DNA of 64,000 nucleotides from Roseateles subflavus (GTDB lineage Bacteria > Pseudomonadota > Gammaproteobacteria > Burkholderiales > Burkholderiaceae_C): contig NZ_JASVDS010000002.1 of the NCBI RefSeq assembly GCF_030285365.1, forward strand, positions 124,001-188,000, written 5' to 3'. The position numbers and the translations under genes are program-made. Below the pieces are notes generated by a model. The model saw only the letters and a list, made by a program, of their open reading frames with translations. It did not search any database and was not told the DNA's origin. Within the stretch, counting starts at the first letter, position 1. Each line of letters begins with the position of its first letter. Below are positions 10,663 through 18,825 of the stretch, piece by piece.

Positions 10663-13600
10663 ATGTCACGCTTCTTCATCGACCGGCCGATCTTTGCCTG
10701 GGTGATCGCACTGTTCATCCTGGTGTTCGGTGCGGTGTCCATCACCAAGCTGCCGGTGGCGCAGTACCCCACGGTGGCGCCGCCCTCCCTGGTGGTCAGC
10801 GCCGCCTATCCCGGCGCCTCCGCCCAGACCCTGGACGAAAGCGTCATCTCCGTGCTGGAGCAGGAGCTCAACGGCTCGCCCAACCTGGCCTACATCGAGT
10901 CCGTCTCGCAGGCCAACGGCACCGGCGCCATCACGGTGACCTTCGAGCCCGGCACCAACATCGACCTCGCGCAGGTCGAGGTGCAGAACCGGCTCTCGCG
11001 CGCCACCCCGCGCCTGCCCACCTCGGTGGTGCAGCAGGGCGTGCGCGTGGACAAGGCCCGCAACAACTTCCTGCTCTTCGTCACGCTGTCCAGCAAGAAC
11101 GGCAGCATGGACCCGATCGCACTGGGTGACTACGCCTCGCGCTCGATCATCCCCGAGCTGCAGCGCCTGCCCGGCATCGGCCAGGCCCAGCTGTTCGGCA
11201 CCGAGCGGGCCATGCGCATCTGGCTGGATCCGGCCAAGCTGCAGTCCTTCAACGTCAGCCCCGCCGAGGTCAATGCCGCCATCCGCGCGCAGAACGCCCT
11301 GGTGCCGGCCGGCTCGATCGGCGAGCTGCCCAACCTGAGCACGCAGACCATGTCCGCCACCGTGGTGGTCAAGGGGCAGCTGGAGTCGGTCGAGCAGTTC
11401 AAGTCCATCGTGCTGCGCGCCAGCGCCGACGGCTCGACCGTGCGGCTGAAGGACGTCGCCCGCGTGGAACTGGGCGGGCAGGGCTACGGTTCCTACTCGC
11501 GCCTGAACGGCAAGCCGAGCACCGGCATCGGCATCCAGCTCTCGCCCAGCGGCAACGCACTCGCCTCCGCGCAGGCCGTCAAGGACCGCATGGTCGAGCT
11601 GCAGCGCTTCTTCCCCGAAGGCGTGGTCTACGAGATCCCCTACGACTCCTCGAAGTTCGTGAAGATCTCCATCGAGCAGGTCGTCGAGACGCTGATCGAG
11701 GCCATCGTGCTGGTGTTCCTGGTGATGTTCCTGTTCCTGCAGAACTGGCGCTACACCCTCATCCCGACCATCGTCGTGCCGATCGCCCTGCTGGGCACCT
11801 TCGCGATCATGTTGTGGATGGGCTTCTCGATCAACGTGCTGACGCTGTTCGGCATGGTGCTCGCCATCGGCATCCTGGTCGATGACGCCATCGTGGTGGT
11901 CGAGAACGTCGAGCGCATCATGAACGAGGAAGGGCGCTCGCCGCTGGAGGCCACCAAGAAGGCGATGGGGCAGATTTCCGGCGCCATCATCGGCATCACC
12001 GTGGTGCTGGTCTCGGTCTTCGTGCCCATGGCCTTCTTCTCCGGCTCCGTGGGCAACATCTACCGCCAGTTCTCGCTGGCGATGGTGGCGTCCATGCTGT
12101 TGTCGGCCTTCATGGCGCTGAGCCTGACGCCCGCGCTGTGCGCGACGCTGCTGCGTCCGGTCAAGCAGGGCGAGGCGCATGCCAAGAGCGGCTTCTTCGG
12201 CTGGTTCAACCGCGGCTTCTCGGCCACGGCCAAGGGCTACGAGAGCTGGGTGAGCAAGCTGCTCAAGCGCAGCGGCCGCATGCTGATCGCCTACGTGGCC
12301 GTCATCGCCGCCGTGGGCTGGGTCTACCTGCGCATGCCGACCTCCTTCCTGCCCAATGAAGACCAGGGCTACCTGATCGTCAACGTGCAGCTGCCTCCGG
12401 GCGCCACGGCCAACCGCACCGAGGCTGCCGTCAAGCAGGTCGAGGACTTCATGCTCAAGCAGCCCGAGGTGCAGAACACCGTGGGCGTGATCGGCTTCTC
12501 CTTCTCGGGCCAGGGCCAGAATGCCGCGCTGGTGTTCGTGCCGCTGAAGCCGTGGGAGGAGCGCAAGGGCCCGCAGCACAGCGCGCAGGCCGTCGCCGGC
12601 CGGGCCTTCGGTGCCTTCATGGCCGTGCGTGACGCCTTCATCTTCCCGCTCTCGCCCCCGCCGATCCCCGAGCTCGGCACGGCCACCGGCTTCGCCCTGC
12701 GTCTGCAGGACCGCGGCGGCCTGGGGCACGAGGCCCTGCTGAACGCCCGCAACCAGCTGATGGGCATGGCCAGCAAGAGCAAGATCATCACGGGTATGCG
12801 CCCGGACGGTCTGGAAGATGCGCCGCAGCTGCAGCTCGACATCGACCGCGACAAGGCCAACGCCCTGGGCGTGAGCTTCGACAACCTGGGCACCGTCATC
12901 GGCACCCAGCTGGGCTCGGCCTATGTGAACGACTTCCCCAGCAGCGGCCGTCTGCAGCGTGTCGTGGTGCAGGCCGAGGCCGGCGCCCGCATGCAGCCCG
13001 ATGACCTCCTGCGCCTGAACGTCGTCAACAACAAGGGTCAGAGCGTGCCGCTGTCCAGCTTCGCGACCACCCGGTGGATCACGGGCCAGATGCAGGCCGT
13101 GCGCTACAACGGCTACCCCGCGATGCGCCTGGCCGGCGACGCCGCCCCCGGCGCCTCGACCGGCGCGGCCATGGCCGAGCTGGAGAAGATGGTGGCGCAG
13201 CTGCCGCCGGGCATCGGCTACGAGTGGACGGGCATGTCCCGCGAGGAGAAGCTCTCCGGCTCGCAGGCGACCGTGCTGCTGGTGTTCTCGCTGCTGGCCG
13301 TCTTCCTGTGCCTGGCCGCGCTGTACGAGAGCTGGTCGATCCCCTTCGCCGTGCTGCTGGTGGTGCCCCTGGGCCTGCTGGGTGCGCTGCTGGGGGCCAC
13401 GATGCGCGGCATGCCCAACGACGTCTTCTTCAAGGTGGGCCTGATCACCATCATCGGCCTCTCGGCGAAGAACGCCATCCTGATCATCGAGTTCGCGAAG
13501 GACCTGCAGGCAGAAGGCCGGGGGCTGGTCGAGGCCATCCTCGAGGCCTGCCACCTGCGCTTCCGCCCGATCATCATGACCTCCATGGCCTTCATCCTGG

Positions 13601-13821
13601 GCGTGCTGCCCCTGGTGTTCGCCAGCGGCGCCGGTTCCGCCAGCCAGCGGGCCATCGGCACGGGTGTGATGTCCGGGATGATCTCGGCCACGGTGCTCGC
13701 GGTGCTCTTCGTGCCGGTGTTCTTCCTGGTCGTGCGCAAGCTGGTCAAGCCGAGCGAGCGCCAGAAGGCCTTTGATGCGCAACATGCCCATGGCATCGGC
13801 CATGCCGCCGAAGGGCATTGA
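10663..13821 (+). CDS. RND efflux permease, HAE1 family (AcrB/MexB-like)
   Basis: A 1052-residue inner-membrane proton/drug antiporter, normal length for the hydrophobe/amphiphile efflux-1 family. It begins with the conserved FFIDRPIFAWVIA, carries the proton-relay aspartates in GILVDDAIVVVENVER (about residue 407) and the relay lysine in GLSAKNAILIIEFAKD (about 935), and has two large periplasmic loops and twelve predicted helices. The start has GGAGAAGG immediately upstream. With its adaptor and outer-membrane partner it forms a complete pump; substrates cannot be read from sequence. Confidence 0.96.
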   Translation: MSRFFIDRPIFAWVIALFILVFGAVSITKLPVAQYPTVAPPSLVVSAAYPGASAQTLDESVISVLEQELNGSPNLAYIESVSQANGTGAITVTFEPGTNIDLAQVEVQNRLSRATPRLPTSVVQQGVRVDKARNNFLLFVTLSSKNGSMDPIALGDYASRSIIPELQRLPGIGQAQLFGTERAMRIWLDPAKLQSFNVSPAEVNAAIRAQNALVPAGSIGELPNLSTQTMSATVVVKGQLESVEQFKSIVLRASADGSTVRLKDVARVELGGQGYGSYSRLNGKPSTGIGIQLSPSGNALASAQAVKDRMVELQRFFPEGVVYEIPYDSSKFVKISIEQVVETLIEAIVLVFLVMFLFLQNWRYTLIPTIVVPIALLGTFAIMLWMGFSINVLTLFGMVLAIGILVDDAIVVVENVERIMNEEGRSPLEATKKAMGQISGAIIGITVVLVSVFVPMAFFSGSVGNIYRQFSLAMVASMLLSAFMALSLTPALCATLLRPVKQGEAHAKSGFFGWFNRGFSATAKGYESWVSKLLKRSGRMLIAYVAVIAAVGWVYLRMPTSFLPNEDQGYLIVNVQLPPGATANRTEAAVKQVEDFMLKQPEVQNTVGVIGFSFSGQGQNAALVFVPLKPWEERKGPQHSAQAVAGRAFGAFMAVRDAFIFPLSPPPIPELGTATGFALRLQDRGGLGHEALLNARNQLMGMASKSKIITGMRPDGLEDAPQLQLDIDRDKANALGVSFDNLGTVIGTQLGSAYVNDFPSSGRLQRVVVQAEAGARMQPDDLLRLNVVNNKGQSVPLSSFATTRWITGQMQAVRYNGYPAMRLAGDAAPGASTGAAMAELEKMVAQLPPGIGYEWTGMSREEKLSGSQATVLLVFSLLAVFLCLAALYESWSIPFAVLLVVPLGLLGALLGATMRGMPNDVFFKVGLITIIGLSAKNAILIIEFAKDLQAEGRGLVEAILEACHLRFRPIIMTSMAFILGVLPLVFASGAGSASQRAIGTGVMSGMISATVLAVLFVPVFFLVVRKLVKPSERQKAFDAQHAHGIGHAAEGH

Positions 13822-13834
13822 TGTCCCACCCCTA

Positions 13835-13899
13835 CCGGCTTCGCCGGCCCCCCCAAGGGGGCACCTCCGCAGGACCGGCAAAGCCGGATCCTCGGAGGT
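13835..13899. repeat. Intergenic multi-stem palindromic element
   Basis: Between pump and channel genes lies a dense run of inverted repeats: CCGGC/GCCGG at 13835-13847, C7-AA-G5 at 13848-13861, ACCTCCG/CGGAGGT at 13863-13869 and 13893-13899, and an inner CCGGC/GCCGG at 13875-13887. C-run/AA/G-run elements are frequent between genes in Burkholderiales, and a similar CCCCCTTGAGGGGC lies near 24070. It may tune expression or mRNA stability inside the operon; it has no U tract, so it is probably not a strong terminator. Confidence 0.6.
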
Positions 13900-13954
13900 C
13901 ACTCGGTCGGCGAGATGCCCTGCGAGGAGTTGCGCGAGCAACGGAGCAAGCGAT

Positions 13955-15352
13955 ATGAATCAGACTCAATTTTCTCGAGTGCGCCTCGGCCTCAGCGTCG
14001 TGGCCCTGGCCGCGCTGACGGCCTGCGTGAACCTCGCGCCCCAGCATGAACGCCCGGCACTGCCGGTGGCGGAACAGCTGGGCGCGGCGGGCGCGCAAGA
14101 CCTGACCCTGCCCGCCTGGCGGGACTTCTATGCCGACGCCCGCCTGCAATCGCTGGTGGACATCGCGCTGCGCAACAACCGCGACCTGCGCGTGGCGCTG
14201 CGCAGCGTGGACCAGGCCGCGGCGCTGGCCCGCGTGAGCGATGCCAACCGCTGGCCCACCGTGGCCGCCGGCTTCACCAGCAGCCGCGTGCCCAACGCGA
14301 AGGACGACACCATCACCGCCAACTACCAGGCGGGCCTGCAGGTGACGGCCTACGAGCTGGACCTGTGGGGCAAGCTGCGCAACCAGAGCGACGCCGCCCA
14401 GGCGCGCTACCTCGCGAGCGAGGACGGCGCCCGCGCTGCCCAGCTGAGCCTGATCGCCGGTGTGGCCTCGGCCCACTATGCGCTGCAGGTGGACGACGCG
14501 CTGCTGGACTACGCCCGCAAGACACTCGCCAGCCGCGAGGACAGCCACCGCCTGACGCGCCTGCGCTTCGACCAGGGGGCGGCCTCGAGCCTGGAACTGC
14601 AGGGCGCCCTCTCGGCGCTGGAGGCGGCCCGCGCGGCCGTCGCGCAGGCCCAGCGTCAGCGCAGCCAGGACGAGAACGCCCTGGTGCTGCTGCTGGGTCA
14701 GCCGCTGCCGCAGGAGCTGCCGGCCGGCTCGCCGCTGGCCAGCCAGGCCCTGGCGCCGCTGGCCGCCGGCCTGAAGTCGAGCGTGCTGCTGGATCGTCCG
14801 GATGTGCGCCAGGCCGAGGCCCAGCTGGTGGCGGCGGAAGCCAATGTTGGCGCCGCTCGCGCCGCCTTCTTCCCCAGCATCACGCTGAGCACCAACATCG
14901 GCAGCGCCAGCTCCGAGCTGTCGGGCCTGTTCAAGAACACGGCCTGGAGCTTCGCCAGCCAGGCGCTGATGCCCATCTTTGATGCCGGTCGCAACAGCGC
15001 CAACCTCAAGGCCACGCAGGCCGCCCGCGAGATCGCCGTGGCGCAATACGAGAAGGCCATCCAGCAGGCCTTCCGCGAAGTGGCCGATGCGCTGAGCGCC
15101 CGCGGCACGCTGACCGAGCAGCTGCGCGCCCAGGAGGCCCAGGCCGCGGCGGAGGCCGAGCGTCTGCGCCTCGTCGAGCTGCGTTTCGCCAACGGCGCCT
15201 CGAGCAGCCTTGAGCTGCTGGATGCGCAGCGCGCCAGCTTCGCGGCACAGCAGGCCGCGCTGCAGGTGCGCCTGGCGGCCCTGCAGTCGGGCGTCCAGCT
15301 CTACAAGACGCTGGGCGGTGGTGCCGCGGCGGAGCTGCGCGCACAGCGCTGA
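13955..15352 (+). CDS. Outer-membrane efflux channel lipoprotein (NodT/OprM-like)
   Basis: A 465-residue TolC-type channel subunit completing the pump. The signal peptide ends in lipobox LTAC (about residue 23), and two repeated OEP-type halves carry the usual motifs (YELDLWGKLRNQSDAAQARY; LLDRPDVRQAEAQLVAAEANV; NGASSSLELLDAQRA). ATG 13955 has GGAG upstream; the frame is open earlier only through the intergenic repeat. It is followed by a clear terminator, so the operon ends here. Confidence 0.94.
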   Translation: MNQTQFSRVRLGLSVVALAALTACVNLAPQHERPALPVAEQLGAAGAQDLTLPAWRDFYADARLQSLVDIALRNNRDLRVALRSVDQAAALARVSDANRWPTVAAGFTSSRVPNAKDDTITANYQAGLQVTAYELDLWGKLRNQSDAAQARYLASEDGARAAQLSLIAGVASAHYALQVDDALLDYARKTLASREDSHRLTRLRFDQGAASSLELQGALSALEAARAAVAQAQRQRSQDENALVLLLGQPLPQELPAGSPLASQALAPLAAGLKSSVLLDRPDVRQAEAQLVAAEANVGAARAAFFPSITLSTNIGSASSELSGLFKNTAWSFASQALMPIFDAGRNSANLKATQAAREIAVAQYEKAIQQAFREVADALSARGTLTEQLRAQEAQAAAEAERLRLVELRFANGASSSLELLDAQRASFAAQQAALQVRLAALQSGVQLYKTLGGGAAAELRAQR

Positions 15353-15402
15353 CGGCGGACCCTGCCTCTCGGCGCGAGCCGGGTGTGTCAGGATGATGAA
15401 GA

Positions 15403-15432
15403 GGGCGGGCCTGGCGGCCTGCCCTTTTTTTT
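15403..15432 (+). terminator. Rho-independent terminator of the efflux operon
   Basis: GGGCGGGCC (15403-15411) pairs with GGCCTGCCC (15416-15424, one G-U) around loop TGGC, followed by eight T. It separates the pump operon from the graspetide genes. Confidence 0.88.
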
Positions 15433-15503
15433 GTTGCAGTGACTGGGCGATCCTCGCCGCATATCGGGGTTGGCACTGAGGAATAACGGTTATCAAGGGC
15501 GGC

Positions 15504-15590
15504 ATGCCCTTCTATGATGCGCAGCGGCTGTCACGCCGGGATCGGGAGGTCCTGTGGCAGCTGCTGAATCAGCAACCGATGGAGGAATGA
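15504..15590 (+). CDS. Possible 28-residue leader ORF before the graspetide precursor
   Basis: ATG at 15504 opens a 28-codon frame ending TGA at 15588-15590, 3 bp before the precursor ATG. The precursor's ribosome-binding site GGAGGAA lies inside its last codons, so translation of the two could be coupled. The peptide contains LSRRDREVLWQLL, which loosely resembles the start of a LuxR-type helix-turn-helix, so it may be a leader peptide, a remnant or chance. An imperfect TTGGCA/TATCAA promoter (15470-15496, 15-bp spacer) overlaps a small palindrome ATAACGGTTAT (15483-15493) just upstream. Confidence 0.3.
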   Translation: MPFYDAQRLSRRDREVLWQLLNQQPMEE

Positions 15591-15593
15591 ACC

Positions 15594-15848
15594 ATGTCCG
15601 ACAAACTGCCTTTCTTTGCCCGTTTCCTGGAAGCCCAGGAGCTGGAAGCCGTCAGCGGTGGCGCTTCTGCCACGTCCAAGACCCTGGACGAGCCGCAGCA
15701 CACCCTGAAGTACCCCTCCGATGGGGATGATCACCTGCCCGAGACCCAGTCGGCTGCTGCGACCACCACCAGCCCGATCAAGGACGACGTCGTCGTGACC
15801 CTGAAGTACCCCTCTGACGGCGACGACCACCTCGGCAACGAGGTCTGA
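15594..15848 (+). CDS. Graspetide (microviridin-like) precursor peptide with two cores
   Basis: An 84-residue RiPP precursor. The leader contains PFFARFLEAQ (residues 6-15), the helix that microviridin ATP-grasp ligases recognise, then LEAVSGG. Two copies of TLKYPSDGDDHL follow, cores at residues 37-46 and 69-78. In microviridins the core is TxKYPSDWEE: Thr and Ser are esterified to acidic side chains and Lys forms an amide. Every cross-linking position is kept here (T, K, S, D, D, D), but Trp is replaced by Gly and both Glu by Asp. GGAGGAA lies 6 bp before the ATG. The two ligase genes follow on the same strand. Confidence 0.93.
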   Translation: MSDKLPFFARFLEAQELEAVSGGASATSKTLDEPQHTLKYPSDGDDHLPETQSAAATTTSPIKDDVVVTLKYPSDGDDHLGNEV

Positions 15849-15951
15849 CCCCCGGAAGCGCCGCGCCTTCGGGAGCGGCGCCCGCGTTCGAAGCCCGCCT
15901 CGCTGGCCCTCGGGTGAGCGGGGCGGTTTCGCTGGCCTGCCTGGAATCGAT

Positions 15952-16950
15952 GTGCCGCCTCTTGTTCTCCTGCTGACCCACGCGGCCGACCACACGACCG
16001 TGGACTGGGTCGCCGATGCCCTGCGGCAGCGGGGCGCTCAGCCCCTGCGCGTGGACACCGACCGTTTTCCGCTGGACTGGCAGCTGGGCCTGCGTCAGTC
16101 GCGTGACGAAGAAGCCGGATTCCTGCGCCTGCAGGGTCAGACGTATGCCCTGGAGGCGGTGCAGGCCGTGTGGCTGCGCCAGCTGCAGCCGCCGGCCCTG
16201 GGCGATGCTGTGGAGGCGCGCTTCCAGGCGTCCTGCCTCCAGGAGTGCCGCCACGTCCTGCGTGCGCTGTGGGACCGGCTGGAGTGCGCTCGCTGGGTCA
16301 ACGGCCTGGCGGACGTCGAGCGCGCCGGTGCCAAGCTGCGCCAGCTGCGCCTGGCACGCGAGGCCGGCCTGCGTGTGCCCCAGACGCTGTGCAGCAACGA
16401 CCCCGACGAAGTGCGCGCCTTCCACGCCCGCCAGACATCGGGCGTGGTGATGAAGATGCAGACCGTGCTGGCGCCTGGCATGGGCGGTGGGGCGGGCAAT
16501 CTCTACACCACGGTCATCGAGGCGGCCGATCTCCGCGACGACCGCGGCTTGACGCTGTGCCCGCCGCTGTTCCAGGAGCGCATCCCCAAGGCCGAGGAGC
16601 TGCGGGTGATCGCCGTCGACGACCGCCTGTTCTGCGGCGCGATCCGTCCGCAGGCCGGCACCGGCCGTGTGGACGACTGGCGGCCCCAGACCGGCCTGGC
16701 CTGGACGCCTGCCCAACTGCCTGATGCGGTGGCCGCGCGGCTGCTGGCCCTGATGCGCCGGCTGGGGCTGCGGTACGGCGCTGCCGACTTCATTCACACC
16801 CCGGATGACGACTGGGTCTTCCTGGAGGTCAATGCCTGCGGGGAATGGGGCATGCTGCAGCGCGACCTGGGCCTGCCCATTGCCGACGCGCTGGCCGAGG
16901 CCCTGCTGACCGACGCCCCTCCGAGTTCCACGGACGCGCCCAGGGCCTGA
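15952..16950 (+). CDS. mvdC: Graspetide ATP-grasp ligase, MvdC/MdnB-like
   Basis: A 332-residue ATP-grasp enzyme expected to close the omega-amide (Lys to acidic side chain) of the precursor, by analogy with MdnB/MvdC. The N-terminus PLVLLLTHAADHTTVDWVAD and RVDTDRFPLDWQL match the pre-ATP-grasp domain of this family. VVMKMQTVLAP, FQERIPKAEELRVIAVDD and FLEVNACGEWGML give the nucleotide-binding lysine and the metal-binding E-x-N. GTG 15952 is the likely start: no ATG lies nearby in frame, and a weak GGA is 6 bp upstream. Assignment to the amide step rests on remembered similarity. Confidence 0.85.
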   Translation: MPPLVLLLTHAADHTTVDWVADALRQRGAQPLRVDTDRFPLDWQLGLRQSRDEEAGFLRLQGQTYALEAVQAVWLRQLQPPALGDAVEARFQASCLQECRHVLRALWDRLECARWVNGLADVERAGAKLRQLRLAREAGLRVPQTLCSNDPDEVRAFHARQTSGVVMKMQTVLAPGMGGGAGNLYTTVIEAADLRDDRGLTLCPPLFQERIPKAEELRVIAVDDRLFCGAIRPQAGTGRVDDWRPQTGLAWTPAQLPDAVAARLLALMRRLGLRYGAADFIHTPDDDWVFLEVNACGEWGMLQRDLGLPIADALAEALLTDAPPSSTDAPRA

Positions 16951-16980
16951 TCCCTGCGTCCTTGCCTGATGCCTGATGCC

Positions 16981-18030
16981 ATGAATGTCCTGATCGTCAC
17001 CCATTCCCGCGACCACCACTGCACGCCCCTGATCACGCGGGCCCTGAAGGCCCGAGGCGCCACGGCCTGGTGCTTCGACACCGATCTCTTTCCCTCATCC
17101 GTGCAGCTGAGCCTGCACGCTGACAGCCGGCAGCAGACCTTGCTGCTGACAGCGCCCCAGGGGCAGCTGGACATGGCCGAGCTGCAGGCCTGCTACTACC
17201 GCCGGCTGCGCATCGGCGGCGGCATTCCGGACACCGTGCCCGGTGCCTACCGCGAAGCGGCGCAGAAGGAGAGCCGCGCCCAGGTGCTGGGGCTGCTGCA
17301 CAGCCTGGACTGCTTCCAGCTCGATGGCTACGAGAAGGTGCGCCGGGCCGACCACAAGCAGCTGCAGCTCAAGACCGCCGCCCACCTGGGTCTGGAGATT
17401 CCCGACAGCCTCTCCACCAATGATCCGGCCGCCGTGCGCGAGTTCTTCGCGTCGCACCCGCAGGGCATCGTGGGCAAGATGCTCAGCTCCTTCGCCATCT
17501 ACGAGCAGGGGCAGGAGAAGGTGATGTTCACCAACCGCATCCGCCCGGAAGACCTGGATCACCTGGACGCCCTGCGGCACGGCCCCATGACCTTCCAGGC
17601 CCTGGTGCCCAAGGCCCTGGAGTTGCGGGTGACCATCGTGGGCGAGCAGATCTTTGCCGCGGCCATCGACTCCCAGGCCCACGAGCGTGCCCGCACCGAC
17701 TGGCGGCGCGACGGTCGGCGCATGCTCCAGGACTGGCAACACCACACGCTGCCCGCCGACATCCAGTCCCGTTTGCTGGCACTGATGGATGCCTTCGGCC
17801 TCAACTACGGCGCGATCGACCTCATCCTGACGCCCGATGGCCGTCACGTGTTCCTGGAGCTCAATCCGGCCGGCGAGTTCATGTGGCTGGAGCAGCACCC
17901 GGGCCTGCCCATCGCCGATGCCCTGGCGGATGTGCTGATCGGCCATGCCCCGCGCCGGGGCGCTCCGGGCCTGCTGGCCCCGGACTTCTTCGCCCGCGGC
18001 AAGCCGGCCCGGGAAGCGCAGGCGGCCTGA
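16981..18030 (+). CDS. mvdD: Graspetide ATP-grasp ligase, MvdD/MdnC-like
   Basis: A 349-residue ATP-grasp enzyme expected to form the omega-ester bonds (Thr/Ser to acidic side chains) and to act first. Similarity to MdnC/MvdD is strong along the chain: MNVLIVTHSRD, FDTDLFPSSVQL, ADHKQLQLKTAAHLGLEIP, GPMTFQALVPKALELRVTIV, FGLNYGAIDLILTPD and the metal-binding FLELNPAGEF. ATG 16981 aligns with the family start; an in-frame ATG at 16969 would add four residues. It lies 30 bp after the first ligase. No transporter, protease or N-acetyltransferase gene follows, unlike cyanobacterial microviridin clusters. Confidence 0.9.
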   Translation: MNVLIVTHSRDHHCTPLITRALKARGATAWCFDTDLFPSSVQLSLHADSRQQTLLLTAPQGQLDMAELQACYYRRLRIGGGIPDTVPGAYREAAQKESRAQVLGLLHSLDCFQLDGYEKVRRADHKQLQLKTAAHLGLEIPDSLSTNDPAAVREFFASHPQGIVGKMLSSFAIYEQGQEKVMFTNRIRPEDLDHLDALRHGPMTFQALVPKALELRVTIVGEQIFAAAIDSQAHERARTDWRRDGRRMLQDWQHHTLPADIQSRLLALMDAFGLNYGAIDLILTPDGRHVFLELNPAGEFMWLEQHPGLPIADALADVLIGHAPRRGAPGLLAPDFFARGKPAREAQAA

Positions 18031-18141
18031 GCGTCAGGCGGCCGGCCCGTTGGCGGTGCTCCGCGGAGGCGGCTTGCGAAGCGCCAAGTGAGGTGGCCAG
18101 GGCGCTGCCCCTTCGCGGGAGCGAGGTCCGGTGCGAAAGCG

Positions 18142-18173
18142 AAAAAAGCCCACGGCTGCAGGCTCGTGGGCTT
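18142..18173 (-). terminator. Terminator at the distal end of the cassette array
   Basis: Read leftwards, AAGCCCACG/CGTGGGCTT arms around a 10-base loop are followed by six T. It would stop transcription coming from the cassette array. The + strand reading has the same hairpin without a good U tract and may partly terminate the graspetide operon. Confidence 0.75.
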
Positions 18174-18192
18174 CGCCCGGCGCGACGGTCGC
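18146..18192 (+). repeat. Left copy of the integron-flanking repeat
   Basis: This 47-bp stretch matches 23992-24039 at all but about four positions: hairpin AAGCCCACG...CGTGGGCTT, then CGGCGCGACGG. The two copies are in direct orientation and bracket the whole integron. Confidence 0.8.
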
Positions 18193-18245
18193 CGGTCCGG
18201 CCATGCCGGCCGGGGGGGGGGGCTGTGTGCGGGCGCTGCCCTTGC

Positions 18246-18271
18246 AGGTCCGTTTGAGCGAGTGGTGAGGT
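18246..18271 (-). other. Truncated attC at the end of the cassette array
   Basis: AGGTCCGTTTGAGCGAGTGG followed by TGAGG resembles the gene-proximal half of the long attC sites at 21451-21561 and 22021-22131 (GGTCCGGTTGAGCGAGGGG then TTAGGC). The other half is missing. An 11-base G run (18212-18222) and the flanking repeat lie just beyond, so the array boundary was probably made by deletion. Confidence 0.6.
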
Positions 18272-18278
18272 CGCGCGC

Positions 18279-18749
18279 TCAAGGACGACTAAGCATCCGG
18301 GCCAAGAAGCCCTTGCTGCAGTACGCAGCAAGCCTCTGCGCACTGAGAAATAGCCGCTCTGCCGCTCGAGGATGCTCGCTATCAATACCGGCCCACACAG
18401 AGCGCGGCGCGACGAATATCGAGTAGCTGTCACCATCCATCGGTCTGAACTGTCGAAGTTCATACTCAGGCGCAATGGCGTTGCCGATGCAAAAGAGAAG
18501 TTGCTCTTGTGCTGCCTTGGAAGACAGCTCAGCCAGGATTGGCGGTTTGCCTTGCACGACCAACTCGCAAGAGCGTTCCGTCAAACGCCCGATCACTAGG
18601 TGGCCATCAGGCAGGAACGACGCAACGGCATCGACGATCTCTGGTGCCCCGTCGCGCCAATCGATCACGGCGCAATGCTCCGAACCTCCGAATTGGGCTT
18701 TGGCTTCTGGGTCTCCATCGAGAACTCTTTGAAGAAGCGTCTGATCCAT
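18279..18749 (-). CDS. Integron cassette 8: hypothetical protein
   Basis: A 156-residue soluble protein, the last gene of the array. It begins MDQTLLQRVLDGDPEAKAQF and has a central strand-rich part (HLVIGRLTERSCELVVQGKP), with no signal peptide, membrane helix or catalytic motif I can name. GC content and codon use are lower than in the flanking genes. Its start is 7 bp from the attC crossover of the preceding site, typical of cassette genes. Confidence 0.7.
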   Translation of the reverse strand: MDQTLLQRVLDGDPEAKAQFGGSEHCAVIDWRDGAPEIVDAVASFLPDGHLVIGRLTERSCELVVQGKPPILAELSSKAAQEQLLFCIGNAIAPEYELRQFRPMDGDSYSIFVAPRSVWAGIDSEHPRAAERLFLSAQRLAAYCSKGFLARMLSRP

Positions 18750-18756
18750 CTTCGAT

Positions 18757-18825
18757 GCCTAACGTTGAAGAGGAGCCGCCAGCGGCGACTTGCCGACGCG
18801 AGTTGGCTCGAGCGACTGCTTAGTC
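18757..18825 (-). other. attC site of cassette 7
   Basis: The R' core GTTAGGC (reverse complement at 18757-18763) is intact. A 60-bp imperfect palindrome containing TGCCGACGCGAGTTGGCTCG runs to a degenerate R'' near 18818-18825. It shares much of its sequence with the site at 19288-19357. Confidence 0.75.

Noticed and set aside
10666..13941. A very long antisense frame opposite the RND permease
   Set aside because: H/D/Q/R-rich shadow translation of a well-supported gene.
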